Positions 1 through 11,040 of a stretch of 64,000 nucleotides of DNA are shown piece after piece. Below the pieces are notes generated by a model. That model made no database searches, was not told the origin of the DNA, and worked only from the letters and a program-made list of their open reading frames with translations. Origin of the DNA: Roseomonas sp. E05 (GTDB lineage Bacteria; Pseudomonadota; Alphaproteobacteria; Acetobacterales; Acetobacteraceae); assembly GCF_030063475.1 (NCBI RefSeq), contig NZ_JASIRT010000003.1, forward strand, positions 1 to 64,000, read 5' to 3'. How positions within the stretch are numbered: the stretch's first letter is position 1; every line of letters begins with the position of its first letter. The position numbers were made by a program, and so were the translations under genes.

Positions 1-21
1 CATCCGCAGGCGCGCTCGCCC

Positions 22-60
22 GGCGGAACGGCTCCGGGCGGGCTACGCCCACCCTCCGCC
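22..60. repeat. Hairpin downstream of the truncated enolase gene
   Basis: An outer stem pairs 22-27 (GGCGGA) with 55-60 (TCCGCC), and an inner stem pairs 36-40 (GGGCG) with 46-50 (CGCCC). It could be a terminator or a REP-like element for the minus-strand gene that ends at 91. There is no obvious T-run and I saw no second copy in the window. Confidence 0.4.
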
Positions 61-90
61 GCACCGCCGGGCGCTCATCATAATTGCCGA

Positions 91-861
91 TTACCGCTCA
101 TCGTAATCGCCGGGCGCCAGCGCAAGCCAGGCATAGGAGGACATGGAGCTTTCCTCCATCGGCTCCTCGAACCAGTAGTAGTTCAGCTTCTGCAGCGCGC
201 GGCCGAGTTCCAGCGCCTCTGTGCGGCTGTACCAGTGGTTCGCATCGAGCATCAGCGGCACGTCCGGGCCGACCGCCTCGCGCACCGCGGCGCAGGCCCT
301 GATGTCCATGGCGACCGAGGGCGCGAAGCTGACCGGCGGCATCCAAGTGTGCAGCTTGATGGCCTTGTAGCCCCTGGCGATCAGCTGTTCGGCGAAGCGG
401 CCGTAGTCTTCCGGGGTGGCGAGACCGCCGGGGATCTCGTCACCGCACATGGTGCTGCCATAGGCTGGTACCTTGTCACGGTAGCCGCCGATCAGCTTCC
501 AGACGGGTTGCCCGAGCTTGCGCCCGGCGAGGTCCCACAGCGCCAGTTCGACGAGGGCGACGGTGCGGTCGGTGAGCTGGCCGGTGCTGCCGCGCTGCCA
601 GTGCGTGAGGGCCAGCCACAGCTTCTCGCGCAGGAAAGGGTCCTGCCCCAGCAGGGTCGGGCGGATGAAGCCGTCGAGCAGGTGCGGCCGCAGCAGCTCC
701 GGCGAGCCCGCCACATGCCCTTCGCTGCCGTCGTCAGCGGTGATGGTCAGCAGCGCGCTGCGGGTCTGCCGTGCCGGGCCAGGATGGGTGTGGCCATCGA
801 TGTCGCGCTCCTTCTTGGTGGTGTGGGTGAAAATGCGGACACCGATGCGTTCGATCTTCAT
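91..861 (-). pseudogene. Enolase-superfamily (mandelate racemase/muconate lactonizing) enzyme, C-terminally truncated
   Basis: The frame is 256 aa, against about 370-400 aa for full family members. The start at 861 (MKIERIGV) is preceded by a GGAGGAACGG ribosome site. The N-terminal capping domain and the first half of the barrel are intact. A family-typical lysine motif (YKAIKLHTW) and two metal ligands are visible (Asp in LMLDANHW, Glu in WFEEPM). The frame stops right after the second ligand (ALAPGDYDER), so the third ligand and the C-terminal catalytic residues are missing, and hairpin DNA follows. Full-length members dehydrate or racemise sugar acids. Because the catalytic half is gone I treat it as a remnant. 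The next gene, a uronate dehydrogenase-like enzyme on the same strand, fits a lost sugar-acid pathway. A frameshift outside the window start cannot be excluded. Confidence 0.75.
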
Positions 862-1055
862 GCTTTCCGTTCCTCCCGAACTCCTTCGGCCTCTGCAGAC
901 AAGGGTCTGATGGGCCATTCCGCGCCGTCGCCGGCGGCCGCCGGCGGCGAGAAGGCGTCCGGGAGGCGGCCCAGCCCTTCATCCGGCGGGCGTTCCCGGC
1001 TCCGATCGCTTGGGTCGCGGCGTGCTCCGGCCCTGGCCGGATCAGCGGCGCGCGC

Positions 1056-1817
1056 CTAGCGAGGCACTCTCCCTCCCAGCCGTGTGTCGGGCGGGGGCAG
1101 GGTCAGGTGTTCCGGTCGCGCGGCATCGCAGGGCACATAGCCCAGCTGCGCCCAACCGGGGTCTCTCGTCGGGTTGGCAGGATTTCCCGAATAGCCATAG
1201 ACGACGCGATGGCCGTCCAGCTCCGCGACCAGCGCGCGGTCCACCAGGGCTGCCATGTCCCGCGGGCTGATCCAGACCACGAGCTGCCGCGGGGTGGTTG
1301 GCGCGTCCTGGAAGGCGCCGATCCGGATCGACACGACGGCCATGCCGTGGACATCGGCGTAGAGCTGGCCCACCGCCTCGCCGAAAACCTTGCTTGCGCC
1401 GTAAAGCCCGTCCGGGCGCGGCAGTGCCTGCGGCGGCACCGGCTGCCCGATCGGGTATTCGCCGACCGCATGGTGGCTGGAGGCGAAGACGAAGCGGCGC
1501 ACCCCGGCCTGCCGAGCCGCCTCGAACACCGCTTGCGCACCGATGCAGTTCAGCGCCAGGACAGAGGCATGGTCATCACTGAAGGCGCGCTTCTCGGCCG
1601 CCAGATGCACCACCGCATCGCAGCCTTCCATCGCCGTCGCGAGATGGGCGGGGTCCAGCATGTCGCCGGCGAGGATCTCGTCTTCCTCGGAGCCGGGCGT
1701 GGCTGGGTGGCGGTCGAACAGGCGGAGGCGCCGTCCATCTCGTGGAAGCAGAGTGGCGAGCGACTGCCCGATGCGGCCGGCGGCGCCGGTGATCAGGATG
1801 CGCTGCCGCGGGGCCAT
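1056..1817 (-). CDS. NAD(P)-dependent epimerase/dehydratase family, uronate dehydrogenase-like
   Basis: 253 aa, the usual length for uronate dehydrogenases. An N-terminal Rossmann motif (ITGAAGRIGQ, about residues 9-18) binds NAD. The short-chain catalytic motif YGASK lies near residue 137, preceded by the serine region FASSHHAVGEYP, and PTTPRQLVVWISP follows. The layout matches enzymes that oxidise hexuronates to aldarolactones. It is an extended-SDR protein; the exact substrate is inferred from overall resemblance. It lies about 190 bp upstream of the truncated enolase-superfamily gene on the same strand, a pairing seen in aldarate catabolism, where a lactone or aldarate is passed to a dehydratase. 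That partner is truncated here, so the route may be broken. Confidence 0.75.
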   Translation of the reverse strand: MAPRQRILITGAAGRIGQSLATLLPRDGRRLRLFDRHPATPGSEEDEILAGDMLDPAHLATAMEGCDAVVHLAAEKRAFSDDHASVLALNCIGAQAVFEAARQAGVRRFVFASSHHAVGEYPIGQPVPPQALPRPDGLYGASKVFGEAVGQLYADVHGMAVVSIRIGAFQDAPTTPRQLVVWISPRDMAALVDRALVAELDGHRVVYGYSGNPANPTRDPGWAQLGYVPCDAARPEHLTLPPPDTRLGGRVPR

Positions 1818-2044
1818 GGTGCTAGGCCCGCTCCACCGCGCGGGCGCGGGAGGCTGGCTGGGCGGGAGAACCGCCAGCGGCGGAGGGTGCCAGGTGGGGC
1901 AGATCGCAGCGTCCAGGCATCGTTTCCTGGTCTCCTCCCGCTCATGCCTGCTTCATTGCCTGTCAGGTCATCGTATATCCTGCCGGGAACCGGGATCCGA
2001 TGCAAGAGCGGACCAAAAATGGCGTGGGGAGGCGCAGGGGAAGC

Positions 2045-2428
2045 ATGCTGAAACGCAGCAGCGGCATCATCGGGCTGGGCATGGCGGCGAGGAAGTACGT
2101 CCTGGCGCTGGCCGGGCTGGCCGGGCTGGCCGGGGGCGCCGAGATCGTGGTGGCCTGGAGCCCCTGCCGCGAACGCCATGGCTCCTTTGCCGCGGCGCAC
2201 CACATCCCGGTGGTGGTGGAGGTCCGGCAAGTCCGCGGCGACCCTTCCATCAGCCGCTTGCGGCTGCTCACGCCGCCCTGGACCCATCTCGGCCTGCTGG
2301 GCGAGGCCGTCCGCGCCTCGGTGGCCACAGGGCGCGAAGCGTTCAAGATGCATTGCCCCATCGGTGCCCTGATGCGCCCAGGCAAATCTGGCCGCGCCGA
2401 GATGCGCGCGGCACCGGAATGGGCATGA
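2045..2428 (+). pseudogene. Eroded Gfo/Idh/MocA-family oxidoreductase, N-terminal fragment
   Basis: The 127-aa frame opens with a dinucleotide-binding motif (GIIGLGMAARKYVLAL) and continues with AEIVVAWSP, AAAHHIPVV and DPSISRLRLLTPPWTHL. These are hallmarks of the Rossmann half of Gfo/Idh/MocA oxidoreductases, which are normally 330-390 aa. After residue 85 the EKP region is degraded (EAFKMHCPIGA where EKPIG is expected) and the frame stops, with no C-terminal domain. The stop overlaps the start of the lactonase-like gene (ATGA at 2425-2428), so the two were probably once one operon for sugar oxidation and lactone opening. The family match is by eye from these motifs. Confidence 0.6.
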
Positions 2429-3597
2429 GCGCCATGGCCGGCACGCCACGCCGCCTGTTCATCGTCGCCGCTATCGGTTCCACCCTGCACCTGTTCGAGC
2501 TGGAGGCGGAAGCGCTGGTGCTGACGCCGCGCGGCGGCATCACTCTGCCGGCTGCCGTGCAGTATGTTGGGCAGCACCCGCACCGGCCGCTCCTCTATGG
2601 GGCGTCGAGCGATCGGGCGGGCGGGCGCAAAGGGGAGCGGCATGCGCTCACCGCGCTGCGCCTCGATGCCGCGGCGGGCTGCCTGTTGCCGCATGGCGCC
2701 CCGGTGCCGTTGCCGACCCGGCCGATCCACGTGACCGCCGATGCTGCCGGCCGCCACCTGCTGACCGCCTGCAACGACCCGAGCCTGCTCCTGGTGCATC
2801 GCCTGGAGGCGGATGGCGCGATCGGCGCCGCCGTGCCGCAGGCCGCCGGCCTGCATTTCGGCCACTATGCCCATCAGGTGCGCGTGCTGCCTGGTGGCCG
2901 GCAGGTGGTCCTGGTCTGCCGCGGCAGCGATGCGAGCGCCGGGCGCCCGGAGGACCCTGGCGCCCTGCTGCTGTTCGACTGGCATGATGGCGCACTGGCA
3001 CCGGCGCAGACGGTGGCGCCGGATGGTGGATACGGCTTCGGCCCCCGGCACCTCGACTTCCACCCCGGTCATCGCCGGCTGTTCGTCTCGGTCGAGCGGC
3101 AGAACCTCTTGCAGGGCTTCGCCTGGGATGGCCGGAGGGTGTCGGATCGTCCGCTGTTCTCGGTCAGCACGCTCGCCGGCCCGGCGATGCCGCACCAGGC
3201 TGCGGGCGCCATCCGCTGCGGCCCTGACGGACGGCATCTCTATCTGGCCAACCGCAGCGACTGGGTCGCCCCTGAAGGTGACGGCCAGCGTCAGCTCGGC
3301 GGCGAGAACGAAATCGCCGTCTTCCGCATCGATCCGGAGGGCAGCGCGGCCACGCTGGTGCAGAGGGTGGATCCGCGCGGGGTGCATGTGCGGAGCTTCG
3401 CGCTCGATCCTGCGGGGCGGATCCTGGTGGCGGCCAGTTCGCGGCCGCGGCTCATGCCAGACGAGGCCGGGCGGATGGTGCCAGCCGGTCTGGCACTGTT
3501 CCATGTGCGACGGGATGGCATGCTCGACTTTGTCCGCAAGCATGATCTGGATGTCGGCCAGGCATCGCTGTTCTGGGTGGGGGTACTGAAGGGGTGA
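2425..3597 (+). CDS. Lactonase-family beta-propeller protein (6-phosphogluconolactonase-like)
   Basis: 390 aa, close to the 340-400 aa usual for the lactonase (YbhE/Pgl-like, PF10282) propeller family. Repeated blades are visible: RPIHVTADAAGRHLLTACN, GFGPRHLDFHPGHRRLFVS, AIRCGPDGRHLYLANR and SFALDPAGRILVAAS. There is no signal peptide, so it is likely cytoplasmic. I chose the ATG at 2425 because it overlaps the upstream stop (ATGA); ATGs at 2419 and 2434 are alternatives. Its position after a degenerate sugar oxidoreductase suggests hydrolysis of a sugar lactone. The substrate cannot be told from sequence. Confidence 0.7.
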   Translation: MSAMAGTPRRLFIVAAIGSTLHLFELEAEALVLTPRGGITLPAAVQYVGQHPHRPLLYGASSDRAGGRKGERHALTALRLDAAAGCLLPHGAPVPLPTRPIHVTADAAGRHLLTACNDPSLLLVHRLEADGAIGAAVPQAAGLHFGHYAHQVRVLPGGRQVVLVCRGSDASAGRPEDPGALLLFDWHDGALAPAQTVAPDGGYGFGPRHLDFHPGHRRLFVSVERQNLLQGFAWDGRRVSDRPLFSVSTLAGPAMPHQAAGAIRCGPDGRHLYLANRSDWVAPEGDGQRQLGGENEIAVFRIDPEGSAATLVQRVDPRGVHVRSFALDPAGRILVAASSRPRLMPDEAGRMVPAGLALFHVRRDGMLDFVRKHDLDVGQASLFWVGVLKG

Positions 3598-3700
3598 CCG
3601 GCCGCCCGATCGGGCGGTGAAGCGCTATGGCCGAGCTGCGCGCCCGATCAAGCCGCGCGGTTGCTGCACGCGAAGATCGCGCTCCGTCTCGCCGGCCCGC

Positions 3701-3988
3701 TCAGTCCAGGCCCAGGAGCCATCGGTCCAGCGCAACGGCGCGTATCCGGGCGCCGGGGAGCGTGCGGTTGAGGTGCGCCCGGTTGCGCATGATCCAGCGC
3801 AGGCAGCTGAGCTGGCTGTCGAACGGTTCGAACTCGTCCCGGCTGGCCCGGAGCGTCAGGCAATTGACCATGTATCTCGCGCCTTTCCGGCAGCCGGGCG
3901 CCCCCGCCCAGTCCCGTTCTGGCGAAACGACCGCCGGCACCCAGTAGGTCTGGCCCGAATCCAGTTGATCCACGTCGCAGCGACGCAT
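3701..3988 (-). CDS. Hypothetical protein, 95 aa
   Basis: The start at 3988 (MRRCDVDQLDSG) has a purine-rich site (GAGAGGGA) about 7 nt upstream. The protein is soluble-looking, with aromatic and cysteine residues (DWAGAPGCRKGARYMVNCL) and a C-terminal segment SQLSCLRWIMRNRAHL. I do not recognise a family. It lies between the lactonase-like gene and katG, on the katG strand. No transmembrane or signal sequence is evident. The start could be upstream at 4057, but there is no ribosome site there. Confidence 0.5.
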   Translation of the reverse strand: MRRCDVDQLDSGQTYWVPAVVSPERDWAGAPGCRKGARYMVNCLTLRASRDEFEPFDSQLSCLRWIMRNRAHLNRTLPGARIRAVALDRWLLGLD

Positions 3989-4079
3989 CGGTCGTCCCTC
4001 TCGCGTGACCCCATCCGGTGCCGCGGCGCCGAGGCGCCGCGGCGGGGAATGGCTCACCGCATGGCGAGCCGCCGGAAGG

Positions 4080-6917
<2,838 letters not shown>

Positions 6918-7586
6918 ATGGCAGCCACAGGCGGCCGACAAGCAGGGCACATCGTGCTGCTGGGGGACTCCATTTTCGACAACAAGGCCTATGTCGCGGG
7001 TGGACCGGATGTGGTCACACAGCTTCGTGGCGACCTGCCGCCGGGGTGGCGAGCCAGCCTGGCGGCCATGGACGGCGCGGTGGCCGCCGGCGTGAACCAG
7101 CAGCTCCCCCGCCTGCCGGCTGGTGCCACGCACCTGGTCATTAGTGCGGGCGGCAATGACGCGCTCTGGCACGAGCGCGTGCTGGGGGAGCGGGTGGGAA
7201 GTGTGGGTGAGGCCCTGGTCCGCCTTGCGGCAGTACAGACCGAGTTCCAGCGGAGCTACCGGGAGATGCTGGATGCGGTGGTTGGCCGGGGCCTGCCCAC
7301 GACAGTCTGCACGATCTACGACCCACGTTTTCCCGACTTGGTGCGCCGAAAGATCGGAACGACAGGACTGGCGCTGTTCAACGACGTGATCACGCGTGAA
7401 GCCTTCGCGCGCGGCTTGCCAGTCATCGACCTCCGGCTCGTCTGCAATGAGGATGGCGACTTCGCCAACCCGATCGAGCCTTCCGTCCAGGGTGGCGGCA
7501 AGATCGCCGCGGAGATCGCCCGGCTCGTACTGGAGCATGAATTTGGCCGGAGCCGCTCCGCGGTGTTCGTCGGCCGGTCCCGCTGA
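6918..7586 (+). CDS. SGNH/GDSL-family hydrolase
   Basis: 222 aa. Block I is HIVLLGDSIFDN (nucleophilic Ser in GDS), and the GxND block III is VISAGGNDALW (Asn for the oxyanion hole). The C-terminal block V region reads FANPIEPSVQGGGKIA: the Asp/His pair usually written DxxH is not obvious, because the His position is not occupied in this stretch. The start at 6918 has AGGAGA 8 nt upstream (AATAGGAGAGACGGCT). No signal peptide, so a cytoplasmic esterase/lipase-type enzyme of unknown substrate. It appears monocistronic and faces away from katG. Confidence 0.8.
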   Translation: MAATGGRQAGHIVLLGDSIFDNKAYVAGGPDVVTQLRGDLPPGWRASLAAMDGAVAAGVNQQLPRLPAGATHLVISAGGNDALWHERVLGERVGSVGEALVRLAAVQTEFQRSYREMLDAVVGRGLPTTVCTIYDPRFPDLVRRKIGTTGLALFNDVITREAFARGLPVIDLRLVCNEDGDFANPIEPSVQGGGKIAAEIARLVLEHEFGRSRSAVFVGRSR

Positions 7587-7667
7587 GGGCTTCCTGCGTC
7601 AGGAGGAGAGTTCCCAAATCGGCCCCCGCGGCGACCTTTTGCCCTCTCTCTCGCTCGCAGCGGCCGG

Positions 7668-7925
7668 CTACGCAGAAGGGGGCTGCTGCTGGTCCTGGAT
7701 ATGGGCTGAGACAAGCTGGTCCAAGGCCGTGTGAAGCTCGGCCGCGATTTGCGCCCGCATGCTCATGTCGCGGATCGCATCGCCCTGTACGGGCACCCTC
7801 TGCAACACGCGATCGAGCGATGCGCGGAGAGCATCAACCCGCGGCGTCGGATCTTCTGCGGAGGCGCACTGCTCCACCAGATATTGCCTGAGTGCCTCCC
7901 GAAGTGCGTCACTGATGCTGGGCAT
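7668..7925 (-). CDS. Hypothetical small helical protein, 85 aa
   Basis: The start at 7925 (MPSISDALREALRQYL) has a strong CGGAGGACC site. The protein is helix-rich, with SISDALREALRQYLVEQ, VDALRASLDRVLQRV and MRAQIAAELHTALDQLVSAHI, and a Gln/Pro tail. No known domain is recognised. It is convergent with the SGNH hydrolase gene and sits downstream of the sorbosone dehydrogenase-like gene on the same strand, about 217 bp away, so it is probably independently expressed. Confidence 0.6.
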   Translation of the reverse strand: MPSISDALREALRQYLVEQCASAEDPTPRVDALRASLDRVLQRVPVQGDAIRDMSMRAQIAAELHTALDQLVSAHIQDQQQPPSA

Positions 7926-8142
7926 GAATGGTCCTCCGGAGCGAAGGCTACACGAGGCAGACGGACAAGCCAGTATCATCCAGTGAGAAAAAATGCAATT
8001 TTTGATGATCGGTTCAGGCGGGGAACCTGCCCTGGCTTGCATGGGGCGCCTGGTTGACAGAGCGGCAGCCTCAAGGGAGGCCTGCCGCACTTACTTGCCG
8101 AACATGGTCGATCAGCCCGGCGCCGCCGCCTGCCTTGCGGCG

Positions 8143-9486
8143 TCAGCGAGCTTGAGGGCTCTGCCCTCCGCTGGGTAATGATGCTGCAGCCTGTTGTGGC
8201 GGGCTCCTCGTAACCCTCCACACCGTGTTCGACAGGTCATCGGCGACGATCAAAGCGCCGCGTGGATCCACCGACACTCCGACCGGCCGGCCACGCGCGC
8301 TCTCATCATCCTTCAGGAAGCCGGATACAAAATCGATCGGGTCACCGGAGGGCCGGCCGTCGCGGAACGGCACGAAGACCACCCTGTAGCCGTCGGGCGG
8401 GCTGCGGTTCCAGCTGCCATGCTCACCGACAAACACCCCTTCGGCGAAATCCGCCCCCATGGCCGGGGTGGAGAAGGCCAGGCCCAGGGCTGCCACATGT
8501 GCGCCCAGACTGTAGTCCGGGCGGATGGCCGAGGCGACCTTTTGCGGATCCTGCGGTTGCGCGCGAGGATCGACGTTCTGCCCCCAATAGCTGTAGGGCC
8601 ATCCGTAGAAGCCGCCCTCACGCACTGAAGTCAGGTAATCTGGGACAAGGTTGGGGCCGATCTCGTCCCGCTCGTTCACAACCGCCCAGAGCTGGTCCGT
8701 TCCTGGTTGAATGGCGAGGGCGGTAGGATTGCGGAGGCCAGTTGCGTAAGGCCTGTGCGCGCCTGTCTGTGCATCGATCTGCCACACCATGGCCCGGTCG
8801 ACCTCGGCCGCCATCCCGCGTTCGGTGATGTTGCTGTTGGATCCGATGCCGACATACAGGAAGCGGCCATCGGGGCTGGCGGTCAATGCCTTCGTCCAGT
8901 GGTGATTGATCGCCGACGGCAACTCCGTAACCAATGTCGGGGGGCCGCTCGCCTCGGTCTGGCCATCACGATAGGCGAAGCGCACCAGCGAATCTTGGTT
9001 GGCAACATAGATGGCGCCATTGGCCAGCGCGAGACCATAGGGACCATTGAGATTGTCCGCGAAGATGCCCCGGGCCTCGTAGGTACCATCACCATCTGCG
9101 TCGCGCAGCAGCGTCAGCCGGTTGCCGCTTCCCGCCGAACTCTTGCCCAGCCTCTTGATGAAGCCCGCGATGAAGTCCTTGGGGCGGAGTAGAGGCGCCG
9201 CCTGGCCGCCCGATCCCTCGGCAACCAGGATGTCACCGTTGGGCAGGACCAGGGTTTGGCGCGGGATCCTGAGATCCGTGGCGATGGCTTCGACCCTGTA
9301 TCCCTGTGGCACTGTCGGGCGGTCGTCGCCCCAAGCCGTCGGCCTCGGAATCTTCATGTCGGGCAGGAGGCCGCGTTGAGCTTCCGGGAGTTCCGGGTTG
9401 GAGCCGCGTGGCTGCGGGCCCGGGTCGCCGTCGCAGGCGGAGAGCGCGATCGCTGCAACGCCGATCAGAAAGACTGTGCGCATCAT
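8143..9486 (-). CDS. PQQ-type sugar dehydrogenase lipoprotein (glucose/sorbosone dehydrogenase family)
   Basis: 447 aa. The N terminus (MMRTVFLIGVAAIALSAC) is a lipoprotein signal with lipobox LSAC. The body is a six-bladed GSDH-type propeller: GYRVEAIATDLRIPRQTLVLPNGDILVAEG, NHHWTKALTASPDGRFLYVGIGSNSN, GLRNPTALAIQPGTDQLW and EGVFVGEHGSWNRSPPDGY. These include the blade motifs that hold PQQ and Ca in soluble glucose and sorbosone dehydrogenases. It is predicted to be a periplasmic, membrane-anchored aldose or sorbosone oxidase. The start at 9486 forms an ATGA overlap with the upstream DUF2231 gene and follows AGGGAGG. The actual substrate is unknown. Confidence 0.85.
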   Translation of the reverse strand: MMRTVFLIGVAAIALSACDGDPGPQPRGSNPELPEAQRGLLPDMKIPRPTAWGDDRPTVPQGYRVEAIATDLRIPRQTLVLPNGDILVAEGSGGQAAPLLRPKDFIAGFIKRLGKSSAGSGNRLTLLRDADGDGTYEARGIFADNLNGPYGLALANGAIYVANQDSLVRFAYRDGQTEASGPPTLVTELPSAINHHWTKALTASPDGRFLYVGIGSNSNITERGMAAEVDRAMVWQIDAQTGAHRPYATGLRNPTALAIQPGTDQLWAVVNERDEIGPNLVPDYLTSVREGGFYGWPYSYWGQNVDPRAQPQDPQKVASAIRPDYSLGAHVAALGLAFSTPAMGADFAEGVFVGEHGSWNRSPPDGYRVVFVPFRDGRPSGDPIDFVSGFLKDDESARGRPVGVSVDPRGALIVADDLSNTVWRVTRSPPQQAAASLPSGGQSPQAR

Positions 9487-9914
9487 TCCACCTCCCTGGA
9501 TTGAAAGCCGGAGTAACCCATCCAGGACGCAGCAAGCGCGAGGAGCGCAACGACCGCCGATAGATAAAGACCTTCCGGCATGACCGCAAAGGCGTCCTTG
9601 CCGTGGACGAGGGCGTTGAAGAAGCCAAGCACCCACGTCGTGAGCAGCACGGCGAAATAGATGGCTACATGCTTTCTGCGTGCCGCTCCGCTGCGAAGCA
9701 GATCGATCAGCGCCCAAAGCGCGGCAAAGGCACCGACGAGTAATCCGCCGGCAATAAGCCATGATGAGAAATTGGCCCACTGAACCTGGAAGCTCTTCCA
9801 GTAGGCTATGTCGCTGAGCAGCGCGCCCAGGAACAGCGGAAAAGGAAATGCAAGCAGGATTGCGTGCAGGGGATGGAGTGGCCTGAGAAATCTTGAGGCG
9901 GACATGGAAACCAT
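9483..9914 (-). CDS. DUF2231 integral membrane protein
   Basis: 143 aa with four predicted membrane helices (LHAILLAFPFPLFLGALLSDI, FSSWLIAGGLLVGAFAALWAL, VAIYFAVLLTTWVLGFFNAL, LYLSAVVALLALAASWMGY). The HP-(L)HA start of helix 1 and the spacing match DUF2231 proteins. The ATG at 9914 follows GAGAGGG; a second ATG is at 9905. It overlaps the sugar dehydrogenase start by 4 nt, so the two are translationally coupled. This pairing suggests the membrane protein passes electrons to, or anchors, the PQQ enzyme, but that is inference. Confidence 0.8.
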   Translation of the reverse strand: MVSMSASRFLRPLHPLHAILLAFPFPLFLGALLSDIAYWKSFQVQWANFSSWLIAGGLLVGAFAALWALIDLLRSGAARRKHVAIYFAVLLTTWVLGFFNALVHGKDAFAVMPEGLYLSAVVALLALAASWMGYSGFQSREVE

Positions 9915-10492
9915 AACGTGCCCTCTCGTCCTGGACCCGGCTGCAGAGCCGCTTCGGGCAAACATGCCCTTCATCCGGCAACGGCGCTCATGGGCTAACA
10001 AGAACGGGGGCCAGTGAGTTTCTGGCCGCTCTGCCTGGGTGCACCCCGGGTTGAAATGGAGTTTGCTCCAGGGAGCCACCCGACGGCCTGCGCTCTCAGG
10101 CCCCCGGACCTTGAGGCAGGAGAAAGTTGGCAGAATCCGGAGGTTGAAGACTACCGCTTACCAATATAACGGCAGTTCTGTGAGCGTCACGGAGAGGCTC
10201 GAGAAGGGGGCGTCCGTATGCGCAGTCTCCACAACGCTGCCCGGCTACCGCTGGCCCCTCAGCAGCCCTCCTAAGACCCCTCGCACTCCGGCAAAAGCAC
10301 GCAGGATCGTCGCATCCCTGCGGAGGACCGCTGGGGTGGCTGTGCTAGCTCTGTGCTAACGGCATTCTGGCTGCTGGATAGGTCGCTGAAAAAGCAAGCT
10401 TCGGCGAGCGCGGTGCGAATTATGTGCCAGCACGGCGGCGCTGCGCTAGCCCAAGTCTTCTACAGCTAAGTGATTGATTTTCAGAAGAGAAA
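9915..10492. other. Intergenic region holding the left edge of the island (578 bp)
   Basis: No convincing gene. The chromosome-to-island transition must lie here or just beyond. A direct repeat CTGTGCTA occurs twice, at 10340-10347 and 10351-10358, with 11-bp periodicity. The DNA becomes less GC-rich towards 10390-10490. The promoter for the mobC operon is expected near 10470. Confidence 0.5.
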
Positions 10493-10509
10493 ATGGTGCG
10501 CCTATCCGG
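10493..10509 (+). repeat. Candidate left attachment site (imperfect match to the tRNA-Phe 3' end)
   Basis: ATGGTGCGCCTATCCGG matches ATGGTGCCCAGAGCCGG at 27894-27910 (the last bases of tRNA-Phe, reverse strand) at 13 of 17 positions. The first seven and last four are identical. Serine recombinases need only a short shared core, so this is compatible with att sites but is weak evidence. Confidence 0.3.
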
Positions 10510-10603
10510 TGAGGAGGCGAACCGGATCTTTGATGAACTGGCCGAATGGGAGCACATCCTTAAAGACACGTCGCTGGCGCAGCCGCGCCCGCCCTCGCCG
10601 TAG
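10493..10603 (+). CDS. Possible small ORF upstream of mobC, 36 aa
   Basis: It encodes MVRLSGEEANRIFDELAEWE and 16 more residues, an acidic amphipathic helix followed by a Pro-rich tail, and stops 11 bp before the MobC-like start. The AGAAGAGA upstream is a weak ribosome site. It may be a genuine leader gene of the mobilization operon or chance. It overlaps the candidate left att site. Confidence 0.35.
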   Translation: MVRLSGEEANRIFDELAEWEHILKDTSLAQPRPPSP

Positions 10604-10614
10604 CGGGGGCCGTC

Positions 10615-11040
10615 ATGTCATTGAATGGCACCTTCAGCGCGGCCACCACCGCGCCAGGCTCTCCTCAACCTCAAAAGCGGCTTCCGCCCTTTAGCATCCG
10701 CCTGAGCCCAGCCGAACGCGCCCGCTTGGCTGTGGAGGCCGCGGGCGCTCCGCTCGGCGCCTATATCAAAGCCAAGATCCTCGGGGAGACCGCGCCGGCC
10801 CGCCTGCGGCGGAGCGGCCATAAGGTGGCCGACCAGAAAGCGCTTGCGCAAATCCTGGCCCTGCTCGGCCAATCGTGCCTTGCCAGCAACCTCAACCAGC
10901 TGGCCCATCTCGCTCATATCGGCGCGCTCCCGGTCTCGCCCGAGATTGAGGCCGAGCTGCAAGAGGCGCTGGCGCTGGTCCGGGAGATCCGCCGCCTGCT
11001 GGTCGCGGCGCTCGGCCTCAAGGCGGAGGACAGCCCATGA
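10615..11040 (+). CDS. mobC: MobC-like relaxosome accessory protein
   Basis: 141 aa. A Pro-rich N terminus is followed by a ribbon-helix-helix-like segment (PPFSIRLSPAERARLAVEAAGAPLGAYIKAKI), which in MobC proteins binds oriT DNA. A C-terminal helical part (LLGQSCLASNLNQLAHLAHIGAL, EIEAELQEALALVREIRRLLVAAL) matches the conserved MobC core with its SNLNQLA motif. It helps the relaxase open oriT. The stop overlaps the relaxase start (ATGA at 11037-11040), giving translational coupling. Confidence 0.85.
   Translation: MSLNGTFSAATTAPGSPQPQKRLPPFSIRLSPAERARLAVEAAGAPLGAYIKAKILGETAPARLRRSGHKVADQKALAQILALLGQSCLASNLNQLAHLAHIGALPVSPEIEAELQEALALVREIRRLLVAALGLKAEDSP

Noticed and set aside
1963-3543. Long minus-strand frame (526 aa) opposite the lactonase-like gene
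   Set aside because: Low-complexity shadow; the plus strand holds coherent propeller repeats and oxidoreductase motifs.
10039-10359. Plus-strand frame of 106 aa at the left island edge
   Set aside because: No ribosome site, no coherent fold or family; treated as intergenic.
10476-10484. GATTTTCAG shared with the anticodon loop of tRNA-Phe (27931-27939), considered as an att core
   Set aside because: If crossover had occurred there, the 3' half of the tRNA should precede 10476; it does not, and the tRNA is intact, so the 9-bp match is probably chance.
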